Assembly: GCA_025449735.1 (NCBI GenBank)
Contig: JANWIV010000003.1
Location: 62,001-126,000, forward strand
DNA length: 64,000 bases
Origin: Candidatus Microgenomates bacterium
Lineage (GTDB): Bacteria > Patescibacteriota > Microgenomatia > UBA1406 > HO2-37-13b
Direction of reading: 5' to 3'
The translations under genes were made by a program, and so were the position numbers. How positions within the stretch are numbered: position 1 is the stretch's first letter; each line of letters opens with the position of its first letter. The notes under the pieces were generated by a model. That model saw only the letters and a program-made list of their open reading frames with translations. It was not told the DNA's origin and searched no databases. Of the stretch, positions 41,109-49,088 are shown piece by piece.

Positions 41109-42725
41109 ATGAAAATATCAAAAATAGTAGTAGAAAATTACAGATCAATTGAAAAAGTCGAAGTAGAACCTAGTAAGTTCTCCATTTTTATTGGACAAAA
41201 CAATCATGGTAAGACAAATTTTTTTGAGGCAATTGAGTGGTTTTATAATGCTAAGTCATCAGACGATGAGGAACATTGTCAAAAAAATACTGGCAACAAA
41301 ATTTCAGTTGAAATCCAATTCGATGATGTTACTGATTCGGACATAGATAAACTTACTACGGAAGCAAGTAAAACAAAGATACGCAACGTACTTGATGGAT
41401 CAACTTCATTTTCTGTAAAGAAAACTAGTAGCGATCATAAACGAAGCTATTTCGTTAATGGTGAAGATAAAGGAAACCCGCAAGGGTTAGATACGGCAAT
41501 AAATGAATTTTTGCCTAAATTAGAATACGTTAATACAAAAATAAGATTGGATGACGTTTCCAAGTATAAAGACAGGAATCCGATAGGTACGATGTTATCG
41601 GGAGTCTTAACGGCAATTATTGAAACATCCCAAGATTACATTGACTTCAAGCAGACATTTTCGAGGTTATTTGACAATGCCGATTCGGAAGTAAGGAAAG
41701 AATTGGACAAGCTAGGAGATCAAGTTGAAATATATCTACAAAAACAATTCCCAGACGGCACCAAAGTTAAATTTGGTGTAAATCCCCCTCATTTCACCGA
41801 TTTGCTCAAGAGTTTTGATACTGTAGTAAACGATGGGATTGAAACAAGAGCAGAGGCAAAAGGAGATGGTATGCAAAGAGCTATTATGCTTTCTATCATC
41901 CAGGCCTTTGCGGATTATCGCAAGAAACAAACTGGTGGGGGATCTTTTCTTTTTATGATTGATGAAGCCGAGTTGCACCTCCACCCTACGGCACAGAGAG
42001 CGCTTAAAAAGGCATTGTTAGATATTTGCGAAACCGATCAGGTTTTAGTTAACACACACTCCTCAGTGCTTGTTGTCGATAATAACGACTTACAAAAGAT
42101 ATTTAAGGTTGAAAAGTCGAACGGAATAACTCAAATCGAAGAAGCAGGAGATCTTGAAAAGATTAACATCATTTTTGATCTCCTTGGAGGTAGTCCTACT
42201 GATCTTTTATTGCCAAGAAATTTTTTAATAGTTGAAGGCAAGTGTGAGTTTGAGTTCATCAAAATTATTATCGAGCGGTTTTATGCGGATAAATTTGATG
42301 GAATTAAGATCTTATTTGCTGGAGGAGATTTAGACGAACAAGAACCTACATTACTCGCAGTACACAAGTTGTTTGTTCCTCTAGCTGGATCAGATAACCC
42401 AATATATAAAGATAGGGCTGTGGTATTAATAGATAAGCCCAACGGATCTCAAAATACCAAGTACGAACAATTTAAGAATGGGTATCCATATCTTTTTACG
42501 AACAATCAAGTATTTGAACAGACACACGCTTCGTTGGAGGAATGTTATCCTTCTCCATACACAAAAAATACTACTGAAATAGCACAATTAGTAGCTGATA
42601 AAAAGAAGGTGGAATATGCAAAGGAAGTGGCAAGCAATATTACACAGGAGCAGTTTGTAAGAGATATGCAGGTTATGTTTAACGCATTAGAGAGATGTAA
42701 CGAATTAGCATTTAACCCCAGATAG
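41109..42725 (+). CDS. OLD-family ATPase/TOPRIM nuclease
   Basis: A 538-residue protein with an N-terminal ABC-like ATPase (GQNNHGKTNFFEAIE, Walker A with Lys35; signature-region TRAEAKGDGMQRAIMLSII; Walker B FLFMIDEAELHLHP). The C-terminal TOPRIM domain has the glutamate LIVEGKCEFEF near residue 375 and the acidic pair FAGGDLDEQEP. OLD nucleases cut DNA in phage defence (as GajA in Gabija), but no UvrD-like GajB is present here. It is co-transcribed with type III restriction genes, so it may be part of a composite system. Confidence 0.85.
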   Translation: MKISKIVVENYRSIEKVEVEPSKFSIFIGQNNHGKTNFFEAIEWFYNAKSSDDEEHCQKNTGNKISVEIQFDDVTDSDIDKLTTEASKTKIRNVLDGSTSFSVKKTSSDHKRSYFVNGEDKGNPQGLDTAINEFLPKLEYVNTKIRLDDVSKYKDRNPIGTMLSGVLTAIIETSQDYIDFKQTFSRLFDNADSEVRKELDKLGDQVEIYLQKQFPDGTKVKFGVNPPHFTDLLKSFDTVVNDGIETRAEAKGDGMQRAIMLSIIQAFADYRKKQTGGGSFLFMIDEAELHLHPTAQRALKKALLDICETDQVLVNTHSSVLVVDNNDLQKIFKVEKSNGITQIEEAGDLEKINIIFDLLGGSPTDLLLPRNFLIVEGKCEFEFIKIIIERFYADKFDGIKILFAGGDLDEQEPTLLAVHKLFVPLAGSDNPIYKDRAVVLIDKPNGSQNTKYEQFKNGYPYLFTNNQVFEQTHASLEECYPSPYTKNTTEIAQLVADKKKVEYAKEVASNITQEQFVRDMQVMFNALERCNELAFNPR

Positions 42726-42746
42726 TAAATAAATGAATCATAAATT

Positions 42747-42875
42747 ATGAAATTACCAAAAATAGAATCAGAAGGAAGCAAACAAATCGTTTCGTTACTA
42801 ACTTACCTCAAAGAGGGTACGCTTCGTGTTCCCCGATTTCAACGGGATTTTGTCTGGAACGTAGCAAAATTGTGG
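42747..42875 (+). pseudogene. N-terminal fragment of the DUF262 protein (frame -1 relative to the rest)
   Basis: This frame begins MKLPKIESEGSKQIVSLL and continues LRVPRFQRDFVWNV, the conserved start of a DUF262/GmrS domain. The homologous continuation LLDSIFKEYPIGSFF lies in another frame starting near 42872. One extra A in the AAAA run at 42866-42869 would restore one frame. The original frame ends at a stop at 43016. Confidence 0.6.
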
Positions 42876-45232
42876 CTCTACTTGATAGCATCTTCAAAGA
42901 GTATCCGATTGGCAGTTTTTTTCTTTGGGAAACGACTGGTAAATACAATCTTTTTTATCGGGATCTGCCTGAACTTGGAATTACACCTTCAAAACCAAGA
43001 GTTGATGAGAAGTTAAAGTTTATCCTAGACGGACAACAACGTATTTGTTCACTTTATGCTGCCTGGTATGGTAAACGGGTTGAGTTTAAGGATGGTAACA
43101 AAACAAAATTGGTTGACTGTTCTCAAATCTGTCTAGACTTGGATTATTACAAAAAAGAGTCAGACGATAACGGCAACCAGTCGGTATTTGAGGTTAAACG
43201 GGAAAGTGATAGGTACGTTCCGCTATACAAGGTTTTAGGTGAAGATCACATGCTGATGTTTCGCAAACTCACCCCTGAACGGCAAGAGGTGTTTATGGAA
43301 TGTCATCGTATCTTTACCACCTATCCTCTTAGTGTGGTGACTGTTTACAATGTCGAGCTTAACAACGCTAGTGTTATTTTTGAACGGATTAACCAGGGTG
43401 GCAAGAAACTATCATTGTTTGACTTGGTTGTGGCTAGTACTTGGGGTGAGGACTTTGATCTTAAAGAGAAATTTAACGAATTGCGGGAGAGAATATCATC
43501 CAAGGGGTTTGGCGATATTACACCTGAGGTTGCAACTCACACAATATCTCTCGTTCTCAAGGGATTTTGCAGCAAGATTTATCAGTTACAGCTAAAGCGG
43601 GATGAAATCAAAGACAATTGGGATGAAATTGCCAATGCTATAGAACTGGCCATTGAACATTTGTCTGCCAACTTAGGCGTGCGAATCTTTGAGTTTACCC
43701 CGTATCCCTCATTTATTCCTTTGTTGGCATATCTGTACTTCAAAACGGATGGAAGGGCATTAAATAAGGAAATGACAGATGTGGTACATGAGTGGTTTTG
43801 GAAAGCTGCTTTAAGTGAAAGATACACGGCAGCAATGGAGAGCAAGATGGGAGAAGATCGTAGGGAGATATTCGATAAACTATTAAACGGCAAAGAGATA
43901 AAGATCAATTTTGCTATTACGGCGGATGAGGACAAGATCGCCACAACTACAATAGGAACAAAATCTGCTCTTAGAAATGCCATCTTTTGTATGTTGGCCC
44001 GTCGTAACCCCCGCCACTTCATGACAAATGACATTATCCCGATGGATCATAAATTCTACTCTAGTTTCAATAGCCCTGAAAAACACCACATCTTCCCCAA
44101 ACGATACCTCTCGAGGAACAAAATCGGCGGGGAAAATCTGTTAGCCAACTTCTGTTTTATCCCTGCGGAACTAAACAAAGAGATATTGGATCAAAAACCT
44201 AGTGACTATTTTGCCATTTACCAAAAAGAAAACCCTGAATTTAATGATACGTTAGAAACACATCTTGTTAAATACACAGATGCTATTAAGGAGAATAACT
44301 ACAAAGAGTTTATTAAGGAACGGGCGGAGCTGATAAAAAGAGAGTTTGAACGGCTGACGGGATCAAAAATCATTCAAATACTCGGGGTAAATGCCAATAA
44401 GGCTTTGGACGATATTGAAATGAAATTGAGACTGCTCATTAATAGCCAGTTAGCGGAAAAGGTTGGTAAGGATTATTGGAATCAAGTGGTGCCTGGGGAT
44501 ATACAGGGAAAGACTAAAATTAAACTAGCTGAATATTTGCGAAAAAATCCTTTCATTACCGAGGACAAGCTGGATTCCTATGATCGGTTATGCCAATGCG
44601 ATGTGATGGATTACTCCAACATTATCCTTAAAAACTGGGAATACTTTGAAATGTTTTTTGGCTCTAAATACGAAACCGAAAAACGATTCATTACTCTAAA
44701 AGACTTTAGAAATGCCGTTAAACACATTAAGGAGATCAATTTTGTATTACAGCGTGAGGCAGAGGCAGCCATTGAGTGGTTTTCCCAGGTATTACGAGGC
44801 GTTAAGGGTGTAGAAGAGGACGTTGATGATGTCAAAATCAGAGTTACTAAGCCACCTGAAACAGATGAGGAAACTATTGCTCGGGTGAAAAGTGAATTTG
44901 TCAAACAATCCGTTAAAACAATTCCTATATGGGTGGATAAAGAATTTTCCAATGGTGAGGTTTATATTTCAAAAGGTGGAGCTGGTTCGTATTACAGTAT
45001 CAAGCGGGATAATGGTGACTTGTTGCTGTTTTACTACTACGCAAACCATTGGGTGTATGGCGAGTTGGGATCATCGACACCAGATGAAAGAAAAATACTA
45101 AAAGAGGGATTATCAAAGCCAGAATCTATTCTTGTACGGGACAATCAATATAGCTCGGTGCGATTTAGAATGTTTAACGATGCTGATCTAAAAATCGTAC
45201 AAGATATTATCAGAAAGAAGGTGAATAAATGA
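42872..45232 (+). CDS. GmrSD-like DUF262-DUF1524 protein with HEPN domain
   Basis: Numbered from GTG 42872 (786 residues); the true protein probably begins at 42747, see the fragment there. DUF262 (GmrS-like) has FILDGQQRICSLY near residues 50-62. The DUF1524 HNH-type region is EKHHIFPKRYL with NLLANFCFIP near residue 400. A C-terminal alpha-helical domain contains R613-N-A-V-K-H618, the HEPN R-x4-H ribonuclease motif, in a Swt1-like context. It would combine modification-dependent DNA cutting and RNA cutting. The last gene overlap is ATGA with the next membrane protein gene. Confidence 0.8.
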   Translation: MALLDSIFKEYPIGSFFLWETTGKYNLFYRDLPELGITPSKPRVDEKLKFILDGQQRICSLYAAWYGKRVEFKDGNKTKLVDCSQICLDLDYYKKESDDNGNQSVFEVKRESDRYVPLYKVLGEDHMLMFRKLTPERQEVFMECHRIFTTYPLSVVTVYNVELNNASVIFERINQGGKKLSLFDLVVASTWGEDFDLKEKFNELRERISSKGFGDITPEVATHTISLVLKGFCSKIYQLQLKRDEIKDNWDEIANAIELAIEHLSANLGVRIFEFTPYPSFIPLLAYLYFKTDGRALNKEMTDVVHEWFWKAALSERYTAAMESKMGEDRREIFDKLLNGKEIKINFAITADEDKIATTTIGTKSALRNAIFCMLARRNPRHFMTNDIIPMDHKFYSSFNSPEKHHIFPKRYLSRNKIGGENLLANFCFIPAELNKEILDQKPSDYFAIYQKENPEFNDTLETHLVKYTDAIKENNYKEFIKERAELIKREFERLTGSKIIQILGVNANKALDDIEMKLRLLINSQLAEKVGKDYWNQVVPGDIQGKTKIKLAEYLRKNPFITEDKLDSYDRLCQCDVMDYSNIILKNWEYFEMFFGSKYETEKRFITLKDFRNAVKHIKEINFVLQREAEAAIEWFSQVLRGVKGVEEDVDDVKIRVTKPPETDEETIARVKSEFVKQSVKTIPIWVDKEFSNGEVYISKGGAGSYYSIKRDNGDLLLFYYYANHWVYGELGSSTPDERKILKEGLSKPESILVRDNQYSSVRFRMFNDADLKIVQDIIRKKVNK

Positions 45233-45510
45233 TGCCAAAATTCCTAAAACCAAACTGGGTGAATATAATAGCAACCTTGATAGTCTTTTCGTTGCCATTT
45301 ATTGGGGAGAGAGCCAGACTTCCAGACGGCACGATTACGGAGACTGTATTTTATCGGCCAATTCTTTTACTGGTTACCTATTTACAAATGCAAGAATGGC
45401 AAGCCTTTCTATTGATGTCTGGGCTACTGCTTGTTATATACATTGCTGTTTCTGTGGTTGTCGCTCTTATCTTGAAATTGTTGCCAAAATCTAAAAAGAA
45501 TAAAGTATGA
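45229..45510 (+). CDS. Small two-helix membrane protein in defence operon
   Basis: A 93-residue protein with hydrophobic segments VNIIATLIVFSLPFIG and AFLLMSGLLLVIYIAVSVVVALIL and a basic tail (KSKKNKV). It overlaps the preceding and following genes by 4 bp each. A membrane effector or anchor role in the composite defence system is possible, but the sequence shows only two helices. Confidence 0.65.
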   Translation: MMPKFLKPNWVNIIATLIVFSLPFIGERARLPDGTITETVFYRPILLLVTYLQMQEWQAFLLMSGLLLVIYIAVSVVVALILKLLPKSKKNKV

Positions 45511-46262
45511 GCCAGTATTACAACCCAAACAGAACCAGGAATTTATATGATCCGAACTCAAGTGAATTATTCCGCTTGAGTCGAGGGAAAATCGACAATT
45601 TCATCAATTGCCCTCGGTGTTTTTATCTGGATCGTAGGCTTGGTGTAGCCCAACCCCCTGGTTACCCCTTCTCTCTTAACTCTGCCGTAGATAAACTTCT
45701 AAAAAAGGAATTTGATATTCATCGGGCCAAAGGGACAAGACACCCTTTAATGGAAAAATACGGCATTGATGCTGTTCCGCTTGCTCACGAAAAAATCGAC
45801 GAATGGCGGGATTCCTTACGTGGGGGCATTACTGTAAGAGTAGATGGTTCAAATGTGGTTATTACTGGCGGTGTTGATGATATGTGGATCTCACCATCGG
45901 GTGAATATATCGTAGTGGACTATAAAGCCACATCAAAGGAACAGGAAGTAACCCTAGATGCTGAGTGGCAGGATGGGTATAAACGTCAGATGGAAATATA
46001 TCAATGGTTGTTTAGAAAAAATGGCTTCAAGGTATCCGATACGGGATACTTTGTTTACTGCAACGGCGATGCTGATAAAGCAGCCTTTGATGCCAAATTG
46101 GAATTTGATATTAAACTCATTCCCTATACTGGCAATACTGATTGGGTTGAAGGCACAATTCTCAAAGCCATCGAGTGTTTGAAAAGTGACAAACTACCCG
46201 AATCAGGGGAAGACTGCGACTTTTGTAAATATCGCAAATCTGCTAATGAAATTGAAAAATAA
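45507..46262 (+). CDS. PD-(D/E)xK nuclease, RecB/Cas4-like
   Basis: A 251-residue protein. GGVDDMWISP followed by YIVVDYKATS carries the Asp and Asp-x-Lys residues of the PD-(D/E)xK fold, and QMEIYQWLFRK is motif V. Cysteines at the N-terminus (INCPRCFYLDR) and the C-terminus (EDCDFCKYR) would bind a 4Fe-4S cluster, as in Cas4 and AddB. ATGA-type coupling to the upstream gene. It closes the restriction operon. Confidence 0.82.
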   Translation: MSQYYNPNRTRNLYDPNSSELFRLSRGKIDNFINCPRCFYLDRRLGVAQPPGYPFSLNSAVDKLLKKEFDIHRAKGTRHPLMEKYGIDAVPLAHEKIDEWRDSLRGGITVRVDGSNVVITGGVDDMWISPSGEYIVVDYKATSKEQEVTLDAEWQDGYKRQMEIYQWLFRKNGFKVSDTGYFVYCNGDADKAAFDAKLEFDIKLIPYTGNTDWVEGTILKAIECLKSDKLPESGEDCDFCKYRKSANEIEK

Positions 46263-46407
46263 ACATCGTGTAGTTGTTACAACCAATCTTGATACTGCTA
46301 CGCCAGAGCAAAGGGAACGATTGATGAAGAATGTAGTAGGGGCGTACCAGACGCTATACAGAAGTGTTTTGGAACGACATATACGGCAATTGACGAGGGT
46401 GCGATAG
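46246..46407 (+). CDS. Possible small protein overlapping the end of the Cas4-like gene
   Basis: A 53-residue frame from ATG 46246: KNKHRVVVTTNLDTATPEQR then ERLMKNVVGAYQTLYRSVLE. It has a balanced, helix-forming composition and a conserved-looking C-terminal segment. It overlaps the preceding gene by 17 bp in another frame. Low-confidence gene. Confidence 0.35.
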   Translation: MKLKNKHRVVVTTNLDTATPEQRERLMKNVVGAYQTLYRSVLERHIRQLTRVR

Positions 46408-46523
46408 CTACATTGGCCTTATCTACGATTTCTTCTCGTAGCCCACGAATGAACCTATGATGGATGAGGTAACCCTAGAATAGTACTAAAAGAATTGCCT
46501 CCAATCTATAAACTTGTTACCAT

Positions 46524-46685
46524 ATGAGTATGGGGAAGTACAAATATGTTAATCTAACAGTCTTCATTATCTTTTTTGGAACAGCACTTTTTAATGCGTT
46601 TCAAAAACAGAATTGGATAGAGGTTGCACTCTTTTTAGCCTTGGGTATATTGTCACTTTGGGCCGATTCTAAAAGAAAAACTTGA
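46524..46685 (+). CDS. Small membrane protein, 53 residues
   Basis: ATG at 46524 to TGA at 46683-46685. Two hydrophobic helices (VNLTVFIIFFGTALFNAF and WIEVALFLALGILSLW), basic ends. It belongs to the series of small membrane proteins following the defence operon. No family recognised. Confidence 0.5.
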   Translation: MSMGKYKYVNLTVFIIFFGTALFNAFQKQNWIEVALFLALGILSLWADSKRKT

Positions 46686-46798
46686 GAAAATTCTACATTG
46701 GGTATAAATAGCTATTACTAGCAGTTCCCGTCCATCTTCGTTTTTTTATCCAGCCCGATAGAAGATGTAAGCAGTTTTGGATATACTTATGGGAGATT

Positions 46799-47110
46799 AT
46801 GTTTACACCCAGGAAGTACATTAGATATCTTAAAGACAACCCTCATGAATACTGGTTTAAGGCCAGGTTGTATGGGTGGGGCTGGGTTCCTGTGACATGG
46901 CAAGGTTGGCTGGTAATACTTGTATATCTTGGGATTATCATTACTCCAGGTATTCTCGTTGCAGACGATATTAAAAGTGGAGAACAGTTTTTAACGTTAT
47001 TTTTACCACTCATTATTATCTTCACTGTAATATTGATATGGATTTGCTATAAAAAGGGGGAGAAACCGCATTGGAGTTGGGGCAATCCACGAAAACTAGA
47101 AAAGGAATAA
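46799..47110 (+). CDS. Small membrane protein
   Basis: A 103-residue protein with an amphipathic N-terminus (MFTPRKYIRYLKDNPHEYWF), a helix around WLVILVYLGIIITPGIL and another around LFLPLIIIFTVILIWICY. It is followed 2 bp later by another membrane protein gene. Unknown function; possibly cargo of the element. Confidence 0.55.
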   Translation: MFTPRKYIRYLKDNPHEYWFKARLYGWGWVPVTWQGWLVILVYLGIIITPGILVADDIKSGEQFLTLFLPLIIIFTVILIWICYKKGEKPHWSWGNPRKLEKE

Positions 47111-47112
47111 CA

Positions 47113-47403
47113 ATGAACACGCTTATCAAAAAACCTAGTGCATGGATTCCATTAGGCATGTCTGCCTCTGCCTTATTGTTGGTACTTGGTTATGTAGGGT
47201 TATTTGGGGTTCAAAAATCTACTGGTGATGAAAGTGCCGTTGCTCGATTATTTCAATTTTTATTAGCTGGACAAGTGCCAATTGTCGGATATTTTGGTGT
47301 CAAATGGTTTCCGAAACATCAAAAACAAGCGTTACAAATAATAGCAGCTCAAATTTTGGCAGCACTGATACTATTTTTGACTATATTTTTCCTAGAAATG
47401 TAA
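47113..47403 (+). CDS. Small membrane protein
   Basis: A 96-residue protein starting at ATG 47113 (MNTLIKKPSAWIPLG). A longer start at 47071 would overlap the previous gene by 40 bp. Three hydrophobic segments: ASALLLVLGYVGLFGV, VARLFQFLLAGQVPIVGYF and AQILAALILFLTIFFLE. Unknown function. Confidence 0.6.
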   Translation: MNTLIKKPSAWIPLGMSASALLLVLGYVGLFGVQKSTGDESAVARLFQFLLAGQVPIVGYFGVKWFPKHQKQALQIIAAQILAALILFLTIFFLEM

Positions 47404-47509
47404 ATTTGGGCTATTATAGTCACTGCTGGCAGTACCTTGTTCATGTCTGTTTTGGATCGTCATATTCGTTCTTTGTTTAATATTTGATTCTTTTCTCCTT
47501 ATTGGGTAC

Positions 47510-47880
47510 TAGGATCCCCTGGGCATCGAGTGCTTTTTTACTACAACAGCTTATGAGTCATGCGTTTTAATGGTAAAGACTCCGTTTATTTGTTTTGGGG
47601 TGCATCATGCAGACGTTGCTTCATGCAAACTGCTTGGCTTTCCAAGGGGTTACCTTTCGGCGATGCACGGCTATCATTTATGCACTCTTACACCCTCATC
47701 CCTGCTAGAGCAATAGCGGTTTCCTCCTAGTTTAATCTCTAGTTACACTAGGCATCCCTTCGGGCATTTCCTCCCATTTGAAGGGCATCTACGGATGCGT
47801 CTTACGGCCCACCCCGTCATTACCACCACGATCAAGACGATAGTCGCATGCTATTTTGGCTGGGTACTCAAAATAGGATC
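47510..47880. ncRNA. Candidate long structured non-coding RNA
   Basis: No gene is evident in 47404-47921. Within it, GC-richer DNA folds by hand into nested helices. GTGCATC (47600-47606) pairs exactly with GATGCAC (47662-47668), enclosing a CTTGG/CCAAG hairpin (47633-47646) with a 4-nt loop and a TTGC/GCAA hairpin. CCTAGT (47726-47731) pairs with ACTAGG (47747-47752). GCATC (47785-47789) pairs with GATGC (47794-47798), closed by a UACG tetraloop on the plus strand. GNRA-like loops appear on the minus strand, so orientation is not settled. It does not match a structured RNA I can name. Confidence 0.5.
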
Positions 47881-47921
47881 GTATTCTTAATCGTCGCAAT
47901 TCTCAGAATTCTCGATGGAAA

Positions 47922-48116
47922 CTAAATATTGGAGGAATTGATGCCCAAAGCCCGAAGAAGATCTCTTTTGCAACGTTTGCTTGGGTTTACCCGTCCTGTT
48001 TCGATGAGCGAAATATAGACTTGGGTGTAACCAGAAAGCGTTGCTAGCTTTGTTTGGCTAACAAACTTACCCTTACTTGTTCTTAAATTATAAATCAAAT
48101 TGGCAAAATTTCCCAT
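47922..48116 (-). CDS. XRE-family helix-turn-helix protein
   Basis: A 64-residue protein: LIYNLRTSKGKFVSQTKLAT, then LSGYTQVYISLIETGRVNPS is a clear lambda-repressor-like fold. It is transcribed towards the structured region. It could regulate the right end of the element. Confidence 0.85.
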   Translation of the reverse strand: MGNFANLIYNLRTSKGKFVSQTKLATLSGYTQVYISLIETGRVNPSKRCKRDLLRALGINSSNI

Positions 48117-48270
48117 TCTTCACCTCCACTGTCGCATACTGCGATTTTGAACCTAATAGATCATGTAATATGGCTAGTTTGATGCGCATTTGTTCCAGTA
48201 GATCATTGGGGAATAGTTGGTACAATTTAATTGACGGGAAGCGGAGCAAAAAAAAGACTGAGAGGTTTCT

Positions 48271-48313
48271 CCTCGAATCTCGAATATGCTCTTTGGGTAC
48301 TCTCGAGGGAGCA
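48271..48313 (+). repeat. att-like repeat, copy 4
   Basis: CCTCGAATCTCGAATATGCT then CTTTGGGTACTCTCGAGGG. It differs from the tRNA 3' end by one base over 13 (48300-48312). It separates the large element from a small downstream segment with one membrane protein gene. Confidence 0.65.
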
Positions 48314-48331
48314 TAAACTTAAAAAAAATAT

Positions 48332-48913
48332 ATGGACAAATCACTTAAGGATGACAGGGATTACTTAAGAAGTGTTTGCGAAGGTTTGGAAAGCCTACGT
48401 GTTAGAAATAAAACAGAAATAAGAGAGTCCCAAATAAAGGCGTATAACGGGGTTAATAAAATAACTTCAGATTTAAATAAATACTTTTTTACTCTCTCAA
48501 CATTGTTAATACCAATAATCTTCTCTCTCGTATCAGTAAATGTAATCAGGCAAAGACTTAATAAAGCTGACAGCATGCTTATAACCATATCTTTACTCTT
48601 CTTAATAGTGTCGATTATTTTTGGATTTGTACACCATCGAGTGGAGTATATTTTCTACGTTAAAATGTTAAAAAATAAAACTAAACAACTTAAGATGTGG
48701 TCAGCTATTTCTTTTTGGCCAGCCGATCCATCTCCTGAGAAAATAAGAAATTATTTTAATGAGTATGAATCAATTAGAAAGAAAACTACTGAAATTGAGG
48801 AGGAAATGGAAGTTTCATCCTCACTAATTCCTTTTGTTTTGCAAGGGTTTTGTTTGCTTGTAGGAATTATGTCAATAATGTCAATTGTATTTCGCATATT
48901 ACCTTGGATATAA
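48332..48913 (+). CDS. Membrane protein between two att-like repeats
   Basis: A 193-residue protein. Basic/charged N-terminus, paired helices (YFFTLSTLLIPIIFSLVSV and MLITISLLFLIVSIIFGFV), a cytoplasmic coiled-coil-like middle (FNEYESIRKKTTEIEEEMEV) and a final helix. No family recognised. Flanked by copies 4 and 5, so it looks like the cargo of a separate small insertion. Confidence 0.65.
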   Translation: MDKSLKDDRDYLRSVCEGLESLRVRNKTEIRESQIKAYNGVNKITSDLNKYFFTLSTLLIPIIFSLVSVNVIRQRLNKADSMLITISLLFLIVSIIFGFVHHRVEYIFYVKMLKNKTKQLKMWSAISFWPADPSPEKIRNYFNEYESIRKKTTEIEEEMEVSSSLIPFVLQGFCLLVGIMSIMSIVFRILPWI

Positions 48914-49003
48914 ATTGGGGCCAGAATAATGATCATGCCTTAATTGAGTAGTTTTCCATTTATTTTATAAACCGGAAAGAGTCAAAATTAGCCCGTCGTT
49001 TCG

Positions 49004-49046
49004 CTTCGAATCTCGAAGATGCCCTTTGTGTACTCTCGGGGGAGCT
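49004..49046 (+). repeat. att-like repeat, copy 5 (candidate attR)
   Basis: CTTCGAATCTCGAAGATGCC then CTTTGTGTACTCTCGGGGG. Bases 49033-49045 (CTCTCGGGGGAGC) are identical and in the same orientation to 33894-33906 at the tRNA-Asn 3' end, as expected for the right end of an element inserted there. Confidence 0.7.
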
Positions 49047-49088
49047 ATCTAGCGATCAATTTAACCAAATTAACACCAATGCATACAA

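Larger units (their letters stand above)
33894..49045. mobile_element. Integrated element at tRNA-Asn carrying a composite defence operon
   Basis: Direct repeats CTCTCGGGGGAGC at the tRNA-Asn 3' end (33894-33906) and at 49033-49045 bound this segment. It encodes a large serine recombinase at the left boundary, an active-site-altered recombinase domain, excisionase-like HTH proteins, and restriction genes. A near-identical internal copy (48300-48312) suggests a tandem arrangement with a smaller 0.7-kb unit. The exact ends are inferred from sequence repeats alone. Confidence 0.65.

Noticed and set aside
41109-42725. Gabija system
   Set aside because: The OLD protein resembles GajA, but no UvrD-like helicase (GajB) gene is adjacent.
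28975-49046. Repeat copies as additional tRNA genes
   Set aside because: They share only the T-loop-like TTCGAATC and the 3' end; no D arm or anticodon arm can be folded.
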